A stretch of DNA of 64,000 bases, taken from contig JBGGNG010000149.1 of assembly GCA_041287635.1 (NCBI GenBank), positions 1-64,000 of the forward strand. The letters are read 5' to 3'. Shown here piece after piece: positions 23,565-31,081 of this stretch. The position numbers and the translations under genes are program-made. The DNA is from JAOUEA01 sp041287635 (GTDB lineage Bacteria; Actinomycetota; UBA4738; HRBIN12). The notes below the pieces were generated by a model. It was not told the DNA's origin and ran no database searches. It saw only the letters and a program-made list of their open reading frames with translations. Every line of letters starts with the position of its first letter. Position 1 is the stretch's first letter.

Positions 23565-24010
23565 AGTCCGTCACCACCACCGTCACGATCTCCGCCCCCG
23601 AGCGGTACGCGTTCCTCGACCTCACCGACGACCTGCGCCGAGCGGTCAAGGACTCCGGGGTGACCGAGGGCGCAGCGATCGTTTTCTGTGCACACACGAC
23701 GTGTGCCCTGCTGATCAACGAATGGGAGGACGGGGCGATGGCCGACTTCCGCCGCCACCTCACCGACCTCGTACCGCATGAGGGCATCTACTACCAGCAC
23801 GACGACTTCGAGGTCCGCACGCAGAACATGAACCCCGACGAGCGCGAGAACGGGCATGCGCACGTGAAGGCGATGCTGCTCTCCGCGACCTCGCACGCGA
23901 TCCCCGTGGTCGCCGGCGAGCCCGCCTTCGGCACGTGGCAGCGTCTGATCCTCTTCGAGATGGACGAGCCCAAGGACCGAACGATCACGTTCCAGGTGTT
24001 CGGCGGCTGA
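23561..24010 (+). CDS. yjbQ: YjbQ/UPF0047 family protein
   Basis: A 149-residue protein of the UPF0047 family, recorded as a secondary thiamine-phosphate synthase from E. coli genetics. The family segments are AAIVFCAHTTCALLINEWEDG, with conserved His, and the C-terminal GTWQRLILFEMDEP. Its true substrate is uncertain. It is the third gene in the two-component operon, overlapping the kinase by 4 bp, an unusual partner for a signalling pair. ispG starts 41 bp downstream. Confidence 0.88.
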   Translation: MKSVTTTVTISAPERYAFLDLTDDLRRAVKDSGVTEGAAIVFCAHTTCALLINEWEDGAMADFRRHLTDLVPHEGIYYQHDDFEVRTQNMNPDERENGHAHVKAMLLSATSHAIPVVAGEPAFGTWQRLILFEMDEPKDRTITFQVFGG

Positions 24011-24051
24011 TCGCGGCCGGCGCAACGCAGGAGCCTGGGAGACTGACGGAC

Positions 24052-25164
24052 GTGGGCATCGAGCGCAGGAAGAGCCGGCAGATCGACCTCGGCGGCGTCG
24101 CGATCGGCGGCGACGCGCCCGTGTCGATCCAGTCGATGACCACGACGAAGACCGCCGACATCAACGCCACGCTGCAGCAGATCGCCTCGCTCGTCGCGGC
24201 GGGCGTCGACATCGTGCGCGTCGCGGTGCCGCACTGGGAGGACGCGGAGGCGCTCGTCGCGATCGCGGCGAAGTCCACCGTGCCGGTGGTCGCCGACATC
24301 CACTTCCAGTGGAAGTACGCGATGGCCGCGCTGGAAGCCGGCATCCAGGGTCTACGCATCAACCCGGGGAACATCAAGTACCAAGACAAGGTGCGGCTGA
24401 TCGCGCGCGAGGCCAAGGACCGAGGCGTGCCGATCCGCATCGGGGTGAACGCCGGATCGCTCGAGCCAGAGCTGCTCGCGAAGTACGGGAAGCCCACTCC
24501 CGACGCGTTGGTCGAGAGCGCGCTGAACGAGGCGCGCATCCTCGAGGACGAGGACTTCCTCGACATCAAGATCAGCGTGAAGCACTCGAACCCCCTCGTG
24601 ATGATCGAGAGCTACCGGCAGCTCGCCGAGGCGTGCGACTACCCCTTGCATCTCGGCGTGACCGAGGCGGGTCCGATGCCGCTCGGCGGCGTGAAGAGCG
24701 CGGTCGGCATCGGCGCGCTGCTCGCCGAGGGCATCGGCGACACGATCCGGGTCTCGCTCACCGACGATCCGGTGGACGAGGTCAAGGTCGGGACGTCGAT
24801 CCTGCGGTCGCTGGGGCTCCGCACGCGCGGGCTGGACCTGGTCGCGTGCCCCTCGTGCGGTCGGGCCGAGGTCAACGTGCTCGAGCTGACGCAGAAGGTG
24901 AACGCCGCGATCGAGAACGAGAGGTTCACCGTGCCGATGCGCGTCGCTGTGATGGGGTGCGTCGTGAACGGACCGGGAGAGGCCCGCGAGGCCGATGTCG
25001 GTATCGCGAGCGGCAACGGCCTCGGATTCATCATCCGCCAGGGTGAGGTCGTGTCCAAGGTGCCTGAGGACGAGCTCGTCGACGCGCTGCTCGCCGAGGC
25101 GCGTTCGGTCGCCGCCGAGAAGATCGCAGCCGGCGAGAACCCGAACGATCCTGCGTCAGGATAA
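24052..25164 (+). CDS. ispG: 4-hydroxy-3-methylbut-2-en-1-yl diphosphate synthase
   Basis: An iron-sulfur enzyme of the MEP isoprenoid pathway that makes HMBPP. A TIM-barrel N-terminal part (PVSIQSMTTTKTADINATL, GLRINPGNI) is followed by the [4Fe-4S] domain with cysteines in CPSCGRAEVN and VMGCVVNGPGEA. The frame is open upstream inside yjbQ; GTG 24052 is chosen because the family starts a few residues before RRKSRQI. The result is 370 residues, the usual length. Confidence 0.95.
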   Translation: MGIERRKSRQIDLGGVAIGGDAPVSIQSMTTTKTADINATLQQIASLVAAGVDIVRVAVPHWEDAEALVAIAAKSTVPVVADIHFQWKYAMAALEAGIQGLRINPGNIKYQDKVRLIAREAKDRGVPIRIGVNAGSLEPELLAKYGKPTPDALVESALNEARILEDEDFLDIKISVKHSNPLVMIESYRQLAEACDYPLHLGVTEAGPMPLGGVKSAVGIGALLAEGIGDTIRVSLTDDPVDEVKVGTSILRSLGLRTRGLDLVACPSCGRAEVNVLELTQKVNAAIENERFTVPMRVAVMGCVVNGPGEAREADVGIASGNGLGFIIRQGEVVSKVPEDELVDALLAEARSVAAEKIAAGENPNDPASG

Positions 25165-25215
25165 GCGCGAGCTCCGGGCGCAATCCGGCCACCGTCCGCG
25201 GCCGATACACCCACC

Positions 25216-26205
25216 ATGAGGGCATCCCGAGCGAGTGCGGCCGTCGTCGTCGCGAGCGCCGTCGTCGTCGCGATCGCCGCCGTCGTCGCGATCGTCGTGC
25301 CGTCGTCGGCGGGCCTGATCACTCGCGGGCCGGTTCCGGGGACCGCGTGCGAGGTCTTCCCTGCCGACAACGTGTGGCGACTCGAGGTCTCGGGCCTGCC
25401 GAAACATCCGAAGAGCGCGGTATGGAAGCGCTCGAGCCACGCCAGCTCGACCGATCTGCATCCCGACTTCGGCCCGCCCGACTACGGGATCCCGTATGAC
25501 GTGGTCGGTGCCGCGCACGACGACGTGAGCGTCGACTTCCAGTACGAGGACGAGAGCGACGCCGGTCCCTACCCCTACGGTCCGGACACCACGGTCGAGG
25601 GCGGTTCGGACCGGCACGCGCTCATGGTCGACGAGGACACCTGCACCCTCTACGAGCTCTTCAACGCTCGGTGGAGCGGTGGCGACCCGGCGGCCGGCAG
25701 CGGCGCGATCTTCGATCTCGGCTCGAACGCCCTGCGGCCGGCGGGGTGGACGAGCGCCGACGCGGCCGGGCTGCCGATCTTCCCGGGGCTCGTGCGATGG
25801 GACGAGGTGCAGGCCGGCGAGATCGACCACGCGATCCGGTTCACGGTCGCGTGCACCACCCGGCGCTACGTGTGGCCGGCGCGGCACCAGGCCGGGGTGA
25901 GCGACCGCCGGTGTCCGCCGATGGGTGCTCGCTTCCGCTTGAAGCGTGGCTTCGACATCAGCGGGTTCGGCGAGAACGCGCAGGTCGTGCTGCTCGCGAT
26001 GCAGCGCTTCGGCATGATCGTCGCCGACAACCGGAGCGACTGGTACTTCCAGGGCACGGTCGACGACGGGTGGACGAACGGCCTGCTCGATCAGCTGAAG
26101 CAGGTGCCTGGGGGCGCGTTCGTCGCCGTCGACGCGAGGGGATGCCGCGTGTCGAAAGACAGCGCGGCGTTCGCCTACGGCCCGGACTGCCCGGCCTCGA
26201 ACTGA
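25216..26205 (+). CDS. Secreted protein of unknown function
   Basis: A 329-residue exported protein: a long N-terminal hydrophobic segment rich in Ala and Val (residues ~8-32) acts as signal or anchor, followed by CEVFPADNVWRLEVSGLPKHP. Several Cys (for example in EDTCTLYELF, VACTTRRY and RCPPMG) suggest disulfides, and aromatic-rich segments such as ADNRSDWYFQGTVDDGW imply a beta fold. Proteins opening with a similar FPADN-W segment occur in diverse soil bacteria without a known role. TACACC, a weak -10 match, lies 4 nt before ATG 25216. Confidence 0.7.
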   Translation: MRASRASAAVVVASAVVVAIAAVVAIVVPSSAGLITRGPVPGTACEVFPADNVWRLEVSGLPKHPKSAVWKRSSHASSTDLHPDFGPPDYGIPYDVVGAAHDDVSVDFQYEDESDAGPYPYGPDTTVEGGSDRHALMVDEDTCTLYELFNARWSGGDPAAGSGAIFDLGSNALRPAGWTSADAAGLPIFPGLVRWDEVQAGEIDHAIRFTVACTTRRYVWPARHQAGVSDRRCPPMGARFRLKRGFDISGFGENAQVVLLAMQRFGMIVADNRSDWYFQGTVDDGWTNGLLDQLKQVPGGAFVAVDARGCRVSKDSAAFAYGPDCPASN

Positions 26206-26220
26206 TCTCCGTCCTCGTCC

Positions 26221-26799
26221 TCAGCCGAGCGGCGCGGCCGGGTTGCGGCCCGACAGCGCGACCAGGCGGGTTGAGGGGTCGGCGTCCTCGGGCACCTCGA
26301 CCGGCGGGGCGAGGATGCCCGCCTCGACCCATCCCGCCGCCTGCGGCGCGAACCAGGCGCACAGGTCGCGAGCGACGTCGTCGGGGATCGTGTGCTCGAC
26401 CCCGATGCTCTGAGCCACGTCCCATCCGTGGATCGAGGCGTCGAACAGCATCTGCGTCAGGTACTCGTCGGCGGTGAGCTCGCCGCCCGACGTATGCACC
26501 GGTGCGTCGAGGTTCGACGATCGCACGCCGTCGATGGCCGCCACCTTCGCGGATCCCCATGCCCCGATCGGGTCGTCGCCGAGCCGGTCACCCTCGTACC
26601 TGCTGCCGATCTCCGTGAGGGTCGCGCCCGCGACGAGGTCGGGCACCCACAGGGTCTCGTAGACGAGGTGATCCAGGAGCATCCGAAGGTCCCACTCGGT
26701 GCACGGGGTAGGGTCGCTCCACCGGCCGGATGTGATCCTTCGCACGTGTCGGTCCACCTCGTCGAGCGCCCCCAGATACCGGGCTGCCACGTCCTGCAT
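26221..26799 (-). CDS. TIGR03086-type metal-binding (DinB/MDMPI-like) protein
   Basis: A 192-residue four-helix protein of the mycothiol-dependent maleylpyruvate isomerase N-terminal superfamily. The hallmark PTPCTEWDLRMLLDHLVYE, with the metal-binding His in DHL, and ASIHGWDVAQSIG are both present. The substrate is unknown; relatives use mycothiol or bind metal. ATG 26799 is chosen because GGGAGGAG stands about 5 nt before it, although the frame is open to 26835. It follows trpG by 57 bp on the same strand, with a possible own promoter TAGCGT in the gap. Confidence 0.82.
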   Translation of the reverse strand: MQDVAARYLGALDEVDRHVRRITSGRWSDPTPCTEWDLRMLLDHLVYETLWVPDLVAGATLTEIGSRYEGDRLGDDPIGAWGSAKVAAIDGVRSSNLDAPVHTSGGELTADEYLTQMLFDASIHGWDVAQSIGVEHTIPDDVARDLCAWFAPQAAGWVEAGILAPPVEVPEDADPSTRLVALSGRNPAAPLG

Positions 26800-26856
26800 C
26801 CCACTCCTCCCGTCCGGTTCCGCGGACGCTACCACCGTGCCCTCGCAGAGCGCGGC

Positions 26857-27423
26857 TCAGCCGGTGAGCGCGAGGAAGTTCCGCACGATCGTCGGACCCT
26901 CGGGTGTCAGGATGCTCTCGGGATGGAACTGCACCCCGTACCTCGGCAGCTCGCGATGCTGGGTGCCCATCACGAGACCGTCCTCGGTCCAGGCCGTGAG
27001 GCGCAGCTCCTCGGGCAGGTGATCGCGTTCCACGACCAGGGAGTGGTAGCGCCCGGCCTCGAAGGGGTCGTGCACGCCTCCGAAGATGCCGCTGCCGACG
27101 TGTCGCACCGACGAGGCCTTGCCGTGGACGGGCTCGGTGCGGTCGACCGAGCCGCCGTACTCGATGCCGATCGCCTGGTGCCCGAGGCACACGCCGAGCA
27201 CGGGGACGGTGTCCGGCAAGACCTCGAGCAGGTCGGTGAAGCATCCCGCCGACTCGGGGCGTCCCGGGCCCGGCGAGAGGATCACCCCCGCGGGGGCACG
27301 TGCGACCAATGCCTCGGCAGACTCGGCATCGCTCTTCACGACCTCCGTCTCGTGCCCGAGGCTCTCGATCAGCTGCACGAGGTTGTAGGTGAACGAGTCG
27401 TAGTGGTCGACGACCAGGATCAT
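26857..27423 (-). CDS. trpG: Anthranilate synthase glutamine amidotransferase subunit
   Basis: A 188-residue class I amidotransferase that supplies ammonia from glutamine to TrpE. The nucleophile Cys79 is in LGVCLGHQAIG and the His-Glu pair lies in VQFHPESILTP. The oxyanion segment ILSPGPGRPE is intact. TrpG and PabA cannot be separated by sequence; one such subunit often serves both. It overlaps trpE by 4 bp, which argues for the Trp pathway. Confidence 0.92.
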   Translation of the reverse strand: MILVVDHYDSFTYNLVQLIESLGHETEVVKSDAESAEALVARAPAGVILSPGPGRPESAGCFTDLLEVLPDTVPVLGVCLGHQAIGIEYGGSVDRTEPVHGKASSVRHVGSGIFGGVHDPFEAGRYHSLVVERDHLPEELRLTAWTEDGLVMGTQHRELPRYGVQFHPESILTPEGPTIVRNFLALTG

Positions 27424-28913
27424 CGGAGCGCCTCCTCGGTCGTACCTCGAGCGGCGCGAGGCGCCACCGCGGGCAGCAGGGCCGACGCCTTGGCCTTCGT
27501 CTCGTCGAGCTCGGTCTGCGGATCGGAATCGGCGACGACGCCGGCGCCCGACTGCAGATGCGCCTTCCCGTCCTTCACGACCGCGGTGCGGATCGTGATG
27601 CAGAAGTCGAGGTCACCCTGGAACGTGCAGTAGCCCACGGCGCCGCCGTACGGCCCACGTGCATCGGGCTCGTGCGAGGCGATCAGTTCCATCGCGCGGC
27701 GCTTCGGCGCGCCGCTCAGGGTTCCGGCCGGGAACGTGACCGACAGGGCATCGAACGGGTGCATGTCGTCTCGCAGGTCGCCCTCCACCGTCGAGACGAT
27801 GTGCATCACCTTCGTGAACCGCTCGACCTCCATGAGCTGGGTCGGGACGACGCTGCCGGCCGTGCACACCCGGCCGAGGTCGTTGCGGGCGAGGTCCACG
27901 AGCATCGCGTGCTCGGCCCGCTCCTTCGGGTCGGCGAGCAGCTCCAGTTCGAGCTCGTGGTCGCGGACCTCGGTCTCGCCCCGCGGACGAGTGCCCGCGA
28001 TCGGGCGGGTCGAGACCCGGCCCTGCTCGACGCGGACCAACGGTTCCGGTGACGAACCCGCGAGCTCGATGCCCATCATCCTCACGAAGAACATGTAGGG
28101 CGCCGGGTTCGCGACCCGCAGGCGTCGATAGATCGCGGAGCCGCCGTCGGGCGCCGGGAACGTGACCCGGCGAGAGGCCACCCCCTGGAAGATGTCGCCG
28201 GCCAGGATGTGCTCCTGGAACGAGGCGACGATCTCGCGGTACCGCTCGTCGGACATGTTGGGTTCGCCGACGACGTCGGACGCGCCCTCCGGCATCGGCG
28301 CCAGCTCGGGCGGCGTCGCGTGCTGGATGCGACCCGCCAACTCGTGCACGGCCGCGACCCCCTCGTCGTAGCGACCGGCCGGCACGTGTGCGACGAGCAT
28401 GAGGCGCTGCTTCCAGTGGTCGAACACGACGGCCCGATCGACGACGAGCAGGGCGATCGGCGGCACCGGAGCCGACGATGGATCGGGGACGGGGTGGCCG
28501 TCGAGCAGCGTCGCGGCTTCGAACGCCACGTACCCCATCAGTCCCCCGGTCAGGGCCGGAAGATCGGGCAGCCGGGGGGCTCCCAGCGACCTCGCGATCT
28601 CGATCAGCGCCTGTCGGGGCGGCCCGGCCGCCGAGGCGATCGGAAGCTCGCGGCTCACGTCGACGATCCGCAGCCCCTCGTGATCCCCCACGACTGTGGC
28701 GGCCGGGTCGCCGGCCACGAACGAGTACCGGCCCCATCGCTCGGAGCGTTCCACCGACTCGAGCAGCAGGCCCGGGCCGACGCCGGCGAGCCCCGGGAAC
28801 AGCCCCACCGGGGTGGAGACATCGGAGAGCAGCTCGGCCCAGACCGGCACGAGCGGCCAGTCGGCCGCCAGGGAGTCGAACGTCGCGCGGTCGGGTTGGA
28901 TCTGCAGTTCCAC
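27420..28913 (-). CDS. trpE: Anthranilate synthase component I
   Basis: Converts chorismate to anthranilate, the first committed step to tryptophan. The N-terminal LLLESVERSERWGRYSF carries the LLES element that binds Trp for feedback inhibition and separates TrpE from PabB. The C-terminal chorismate domain has PIAGTRPRG, LVDLARNDLGRVC, HIVSTVEGDL and FPAGTLSGAPKRRAM. GTG 28913 follows AGGAGG by 9 nt; the frame stays open to 29051 but that part overlaps the leader. 497 residues. The other trp genes are elsewhere. Attenuation is expected from the upstream leader. Confidence 0.94.
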   Translation of the reverse strand: MELQIQPDRATFDSLAADWPLVPVWAELLSDVSTPVGLFPGLAGVGPGLLLESVERSERWGRYSFVAGDPAATVVGDHEGLRIVDVSRELPIASAAGPPRQALIEIARSLGAPRLPDLPALTGGLMGYVAFEAATLLDGHPVPDPSSAPVPPIALLVVDRAVVFDHWKQRLMLVAHVPAGRYDEGVAAVHELAGRIQHATPPELAPMPEGASDVVGEPNMSDERYREIVASFQEHILAGDIFQGVASRRVTFPAPDGGSAIYRRLRVANPAPYMFFVRMMGIELAGSSPEPLVRVEQGRVSTRPIAGTRPRGETEVRDHELELELLADPKERAEHAMLVDLARNDLGRVCTAGSVVPTQLMEVERFTKVMHIVSTVEGDLRDDMHPFDALSVTFPAGTLSGAPKRRAMELIASHEPDARGPYGGAVGYCTFQGDLDFCITIRTAVVKDGKAHLQSGAGVVADSDPQTELDETKAKASALLPAVAPRAARGTTEEALR

Positions 28914-28931
28914 GGTGCGGCGCCTCCTCAT

Positions 28932-29032
28932 GAGAACGAACGACCCCGGGGGTCGCCCGGGGTTCGCGGTCATCGATGTGGAGCGGTGATCGTCAGACGA
29001 GCGCGAGCGCCGGGTCGAGAGCGTCCCGGCGC
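28932..29032 (-). promoter_or_regulatory. trp attenuator region
   Basis: Read on the minus strand, the leader has four pairing segments: 1, GCGCCGGG (29032-29025), which begins at the second Trp codon; 2, CCCGGCGC (29014-29007); 3, ACCCCGGG (28963-28956); 4, CCCGGGGT (28950-28943). Segments 1:2 and 3:4 are perfect 8-bp stems, and CCCGG of 2 can pair with CCGGG of 3. This is the classic layout for transcription attenuation: a ribosome stalled at Trp codons frees 2 to pair with 3 and blocks the 3:4 terminator. Confidence 0.75.
28943..28963 (-). terminator. trp leader terminator hairpin
   Basis: Stem ACCCCGGG/CCCGGGGT with a 5-nt loop, followed by the moderately T-rich CGTTCGTTCTC. It ends 15 nt before the trpE Shine-Dalgarno site at 28928-28923. 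Confidence 0.65.
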
Positions 29033-29061
29033 CAGGACCAACGGATCGCACGCGTCGACAT
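28993..29061 (-). CDS. trpL: trp leader peptide
   Basis: A 22-codon ORF, ATG 29061 to TGA 28993, that starts MSTRAIRWSWRRD and so has Trp codons at positions 8 and 10. It sits between a good promoter and the attenuator hairpins upstream of trpE, as in Corynebacterium and Streptomyces trp operons. Two Trp in three codons is very unlikely by chance here. There is no Shine-Dalgarno site; the ATG is 6 nt from the -10, so the leader peptide mRNA is leaderless. Confidence 0.8.
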   Translation of the reverse strand: MSTRAIRWSWRRDALDPALALV

Positions 29062-29067
29062 GCGGCG

Positions 29068-29097
29068 ATTGTGACCGCACGGCCACTGGTCCGTCAA
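29068..29097 (-). promoter_or_regulatory. trp operon promoter
   Basis: Minus-strand TTGACG (29097-29092, five of six consensus bases) and CACAAT (29073-29068, four of six) are spaced by 18 bp. It is the best -35 match in the window. Initiation should fall at or next to the trpL ATG. Confidence 0.65.
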
Positions 29098-29166
29098 CGA
29101 GGTGTCGGTCGGCGGTGCTCACCAGAATCACCCGGTCGGCTGACGAGCGTCCGGGGCAACGGCGGC

Positions 29167-29172
29167 TATCCT
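29167..29172 (+). promoter_or_regulatory. -10 element of the secreted-protein gene at 29224
   Basis: TATCCT lies 51 nt before GTG 29224; a leader of about 45 nt with a G-rich site GGAGGGG (29213-29219) is predicted. It is divergent from the trp promoter. Confidence 0.45.
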
Positions 29173-29223
29173 GTGCCGGCAGCGGTGCCATCGCCTGGAT
29201 GGCCGCGAACGTGGAGGGGCTCA

Positions 29224-31002
29224 GTGAAGAAGATGTGGGTTCGGGCCGTCGCGACCGCGACGGCGTTGGGTCTCGTCGCCGGGGCCGTCGCCCTCGCCGC
29301 GACCGGCACCACGACGGCGCCAAACAGGCCCGTGCGTGCGCTCGGTGCGAACGGTGACGGCGACGTCGGGCTCGCGGAAGGCGAAGGCGGCGCGAAGGTC
29401 TCGCCGGTCTCGGGGAAGGTCGCAACGCCGCACCGCACGGCCTCGCTTGCGGCTCTCCCTCAACGCCCGCCGACCAGGGTGCCGTGGGTGAAGAAGGAGC
29501 TGCGGCTCGAGGGTGACGAGGAGGGCGCCGAGAGCGAGGAGGCTCGCCCCGTGCTCGGGTCGTCGACGTCCCTGGACCAGGCCGACGAGGCGCTGCAGGC
29601 CGATCGCGGGACGGAACCGATGCCCGTGCCCGACCTCGAGGTCGCCGGCCTCGGCGCAGCGGCGAACCCGTTCACGCTCGTGCCGCCTGATACGAACGGC
29701 GACGTGGGCGGCGGCTACTACCTGCAGATGGTCAACGTCGCGTTCGCGATCTACGACGCCGGCACGGGCGCCAAGGTCGACGGGCCGATCTTCATGTCGT
29801 CGCTCTTCGACCAGGGCTCCCAGAAACTCTGCGCCACGCACGACGACGGCGACCCGATCGTCGTCTACGACGAGTACGCGGACGTCTGGGTGATCTCGCA
29901 GTTCGCCCTAAACCTCAACAAGCCGAAGTTCGCGGAGTGCATCGCTGTCTCCGACACCAGCGATCCGACAGGAGCGTGGTTCGCCTACCAGTTCGACTAC
30001 CCGAACGAGAACGTGCTGAACGACTACCCCAAGTTCGGGGTGTGGCCGGCCGCCAACAACTCGGCGTACTTCGCCTCGTACAACCAGTTCCGCTGCAGCT
30101 CGAGCGTGTGCGACTTCGCCTGGCGTGGTGCCGGGGCCGTTGCGTACGAGCGTGATGCGATGATCGCCGGCGTTCCGGCCGGGCAGGTCTACGTGAACCT
30201 CTACGGGACCGACCCGAACCTCGGCGGCCAGCTGCCGACCGACGCCGACGGCCCGTCGACGCCGGGGGCCAACCAGCCGAACGTCTTCATGCAGTTCGAC
30301 GCCGACGAATGGGGTTACCCCGAGGACCAGCTCGAGCTCTTCGAGTTCACGGTCGACTGGGACACGGACACGGCGACGTTCGACGGTCCGACGCTCCTGC
30401 CGACGGCGAACTTCAACCCGTGGATCTGCGGAACCAACAAGACCTACTGCGTGCCCCAGAAGGGCACGAAGACCAAGGTCGACGCGCTGAACGATCGCCT
30501 GATGTTCCGGCTGCAGTACCGGCGGTTCGGAGCGGCCGACGAGCGCATGGTCGTCACCCACACGGTCCGGGCTTCCAAAGGCCAGGCCGGCCTGCGCTGG
30601 TACGAGCTGATGGACGACGGCACCGGCTGGGCGATCCAGAACCAGGGCACCTACTCGCCCGACGACACGAAGAGCCGGTGGATGGGCAGCGTCGCGATGG
30701 ACGAGGCGGGCAACATCGCCGCCGGGTACTCCCTGTCGAGCGGGAAGATCTTCCCGTCGATCGCGATCGCCGGCCGAACCGCGGGCGCCGCGGCGAACAC
30801 GTTCGACCTCACCGAACGGAAGGTGTTCACGGGCCTAGGGTCCGAGGACGGCCGGTACGGGCGCTGGGGTGACTACTCCGACATGACGGTGGCCGAGGAC
30901 GGCTGCACCTTCTACTACACGCAGCAGTACTACAAGAAGACCGGTCAGTGGAAGTGGGCGACCCGCATCGTCAGCTTCCAGCTGCCGGGGTGCGCCGTCT
31001 GA
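29224..31002 (+). CDS. Large secreted protein of unknown function
   Basis: A 592-residue exported protein. GTG 29224 gives a standard signal peptide (MKKMWVRAVATATALG, then an Ala-rich h-region). After a ~130-residue charged, low-complexity linker comes a large beta-rich domain with LVPPDTNGDVGGGYYLQMVN, IVVYDEYADVWVISQF, DYPKFGVWP and RWMGSVAMDEAGNIAAGYS. Similar proteins with a PPDTNG-VG motif are found in many secretomes and look like beta-propellers; no enzyme activity is known. A strong terminator follows. Confidence 0.75.
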   Translation: MKKMWVRAVATATALGLVAGAVALAATGTTTAPNRPVRALGANGDGDVGLAEGEGGAKVSPVSGKVATPHRTASLAALPQRPPTRVPWVKKELRLEGDEEGAESEEARPVLGSSTSLDQADEALQADRGTEPMPVPDLEVAGLGAAANPFTLVPPDTNGDVGGGYYLQMVNVAFAIYDAGTGAKVDGPIFMSSLFDQGSQKLCATHDDGDPIVVYDEYADVWVISQFALNLNKPKFAECIAVSDTSDPTGAWFAYQFDYPNENVLNDYPKFGVWPAANNSAYFASYNQFRCSSSVCDFAWRGAGAVAYERDAMIAGVPAGQVYVNLYGTDPNLGGQLPTDADGPSTPGANQPNVFMQFDADEWGYPEDQLELFEFTVDWDTDTATFDGPTLLPTANFNPWICGTNKTYCVPQKGTKTKVDALNDRLMFRLQYRRFGAADERMVVTHTVRASKGQAGLRWYELMDDGTGWAIQNQGTYSPDDTKSRWMGSVAMDEAGNIAAGYSLSSGKIFPSIAIAGRTAGAAANTFDLTERKVFTGLGSEDGRYGRWGDYSDMTVAEDGCTFYYTQQYYKKTGQWKWATRIVSFQLPGCAV

Positions 31003-31020
31003 GGCGCGGCACCGACTCGA

Positions 31021-31057
31021 GCGAGAGGGCCCTGGGCTTCGCCCGGGGCCCTCTCGC
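31021..31057 (+). terminator. Strong hairpin terminator before proS
   Basis: A perfect 12-bp stem GCGAGAGGGCCC/GGGCCCTCTCGC is extended by a T-G wobble and GGGC/GCCC around a TTC loop, 17 pairs in all. Only GTT follows. It ends the secreted-protein message 9 bp before the proS -10 hexamer. Confidence 0.85.
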
Positions 31058-31066
31058 GTTCACCGG

Positions 31067-31072
31067 TATCCT
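31067..31072 (+). promoter_or_regulatory. -10 element of proS (leaderless)
   Basis: TATCCT ends 9 nt before ATG 31082 with no Shine-Dalgarno site. Confidence 0.5.
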
Positions 31073-31081
31073 GTGCGACCT

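Noticed and set aside
26857..28913. PabA/PabB of folate synthesis
   Set aside because: The LLES feedback element and the trp leader favour TrpE/TrpG.
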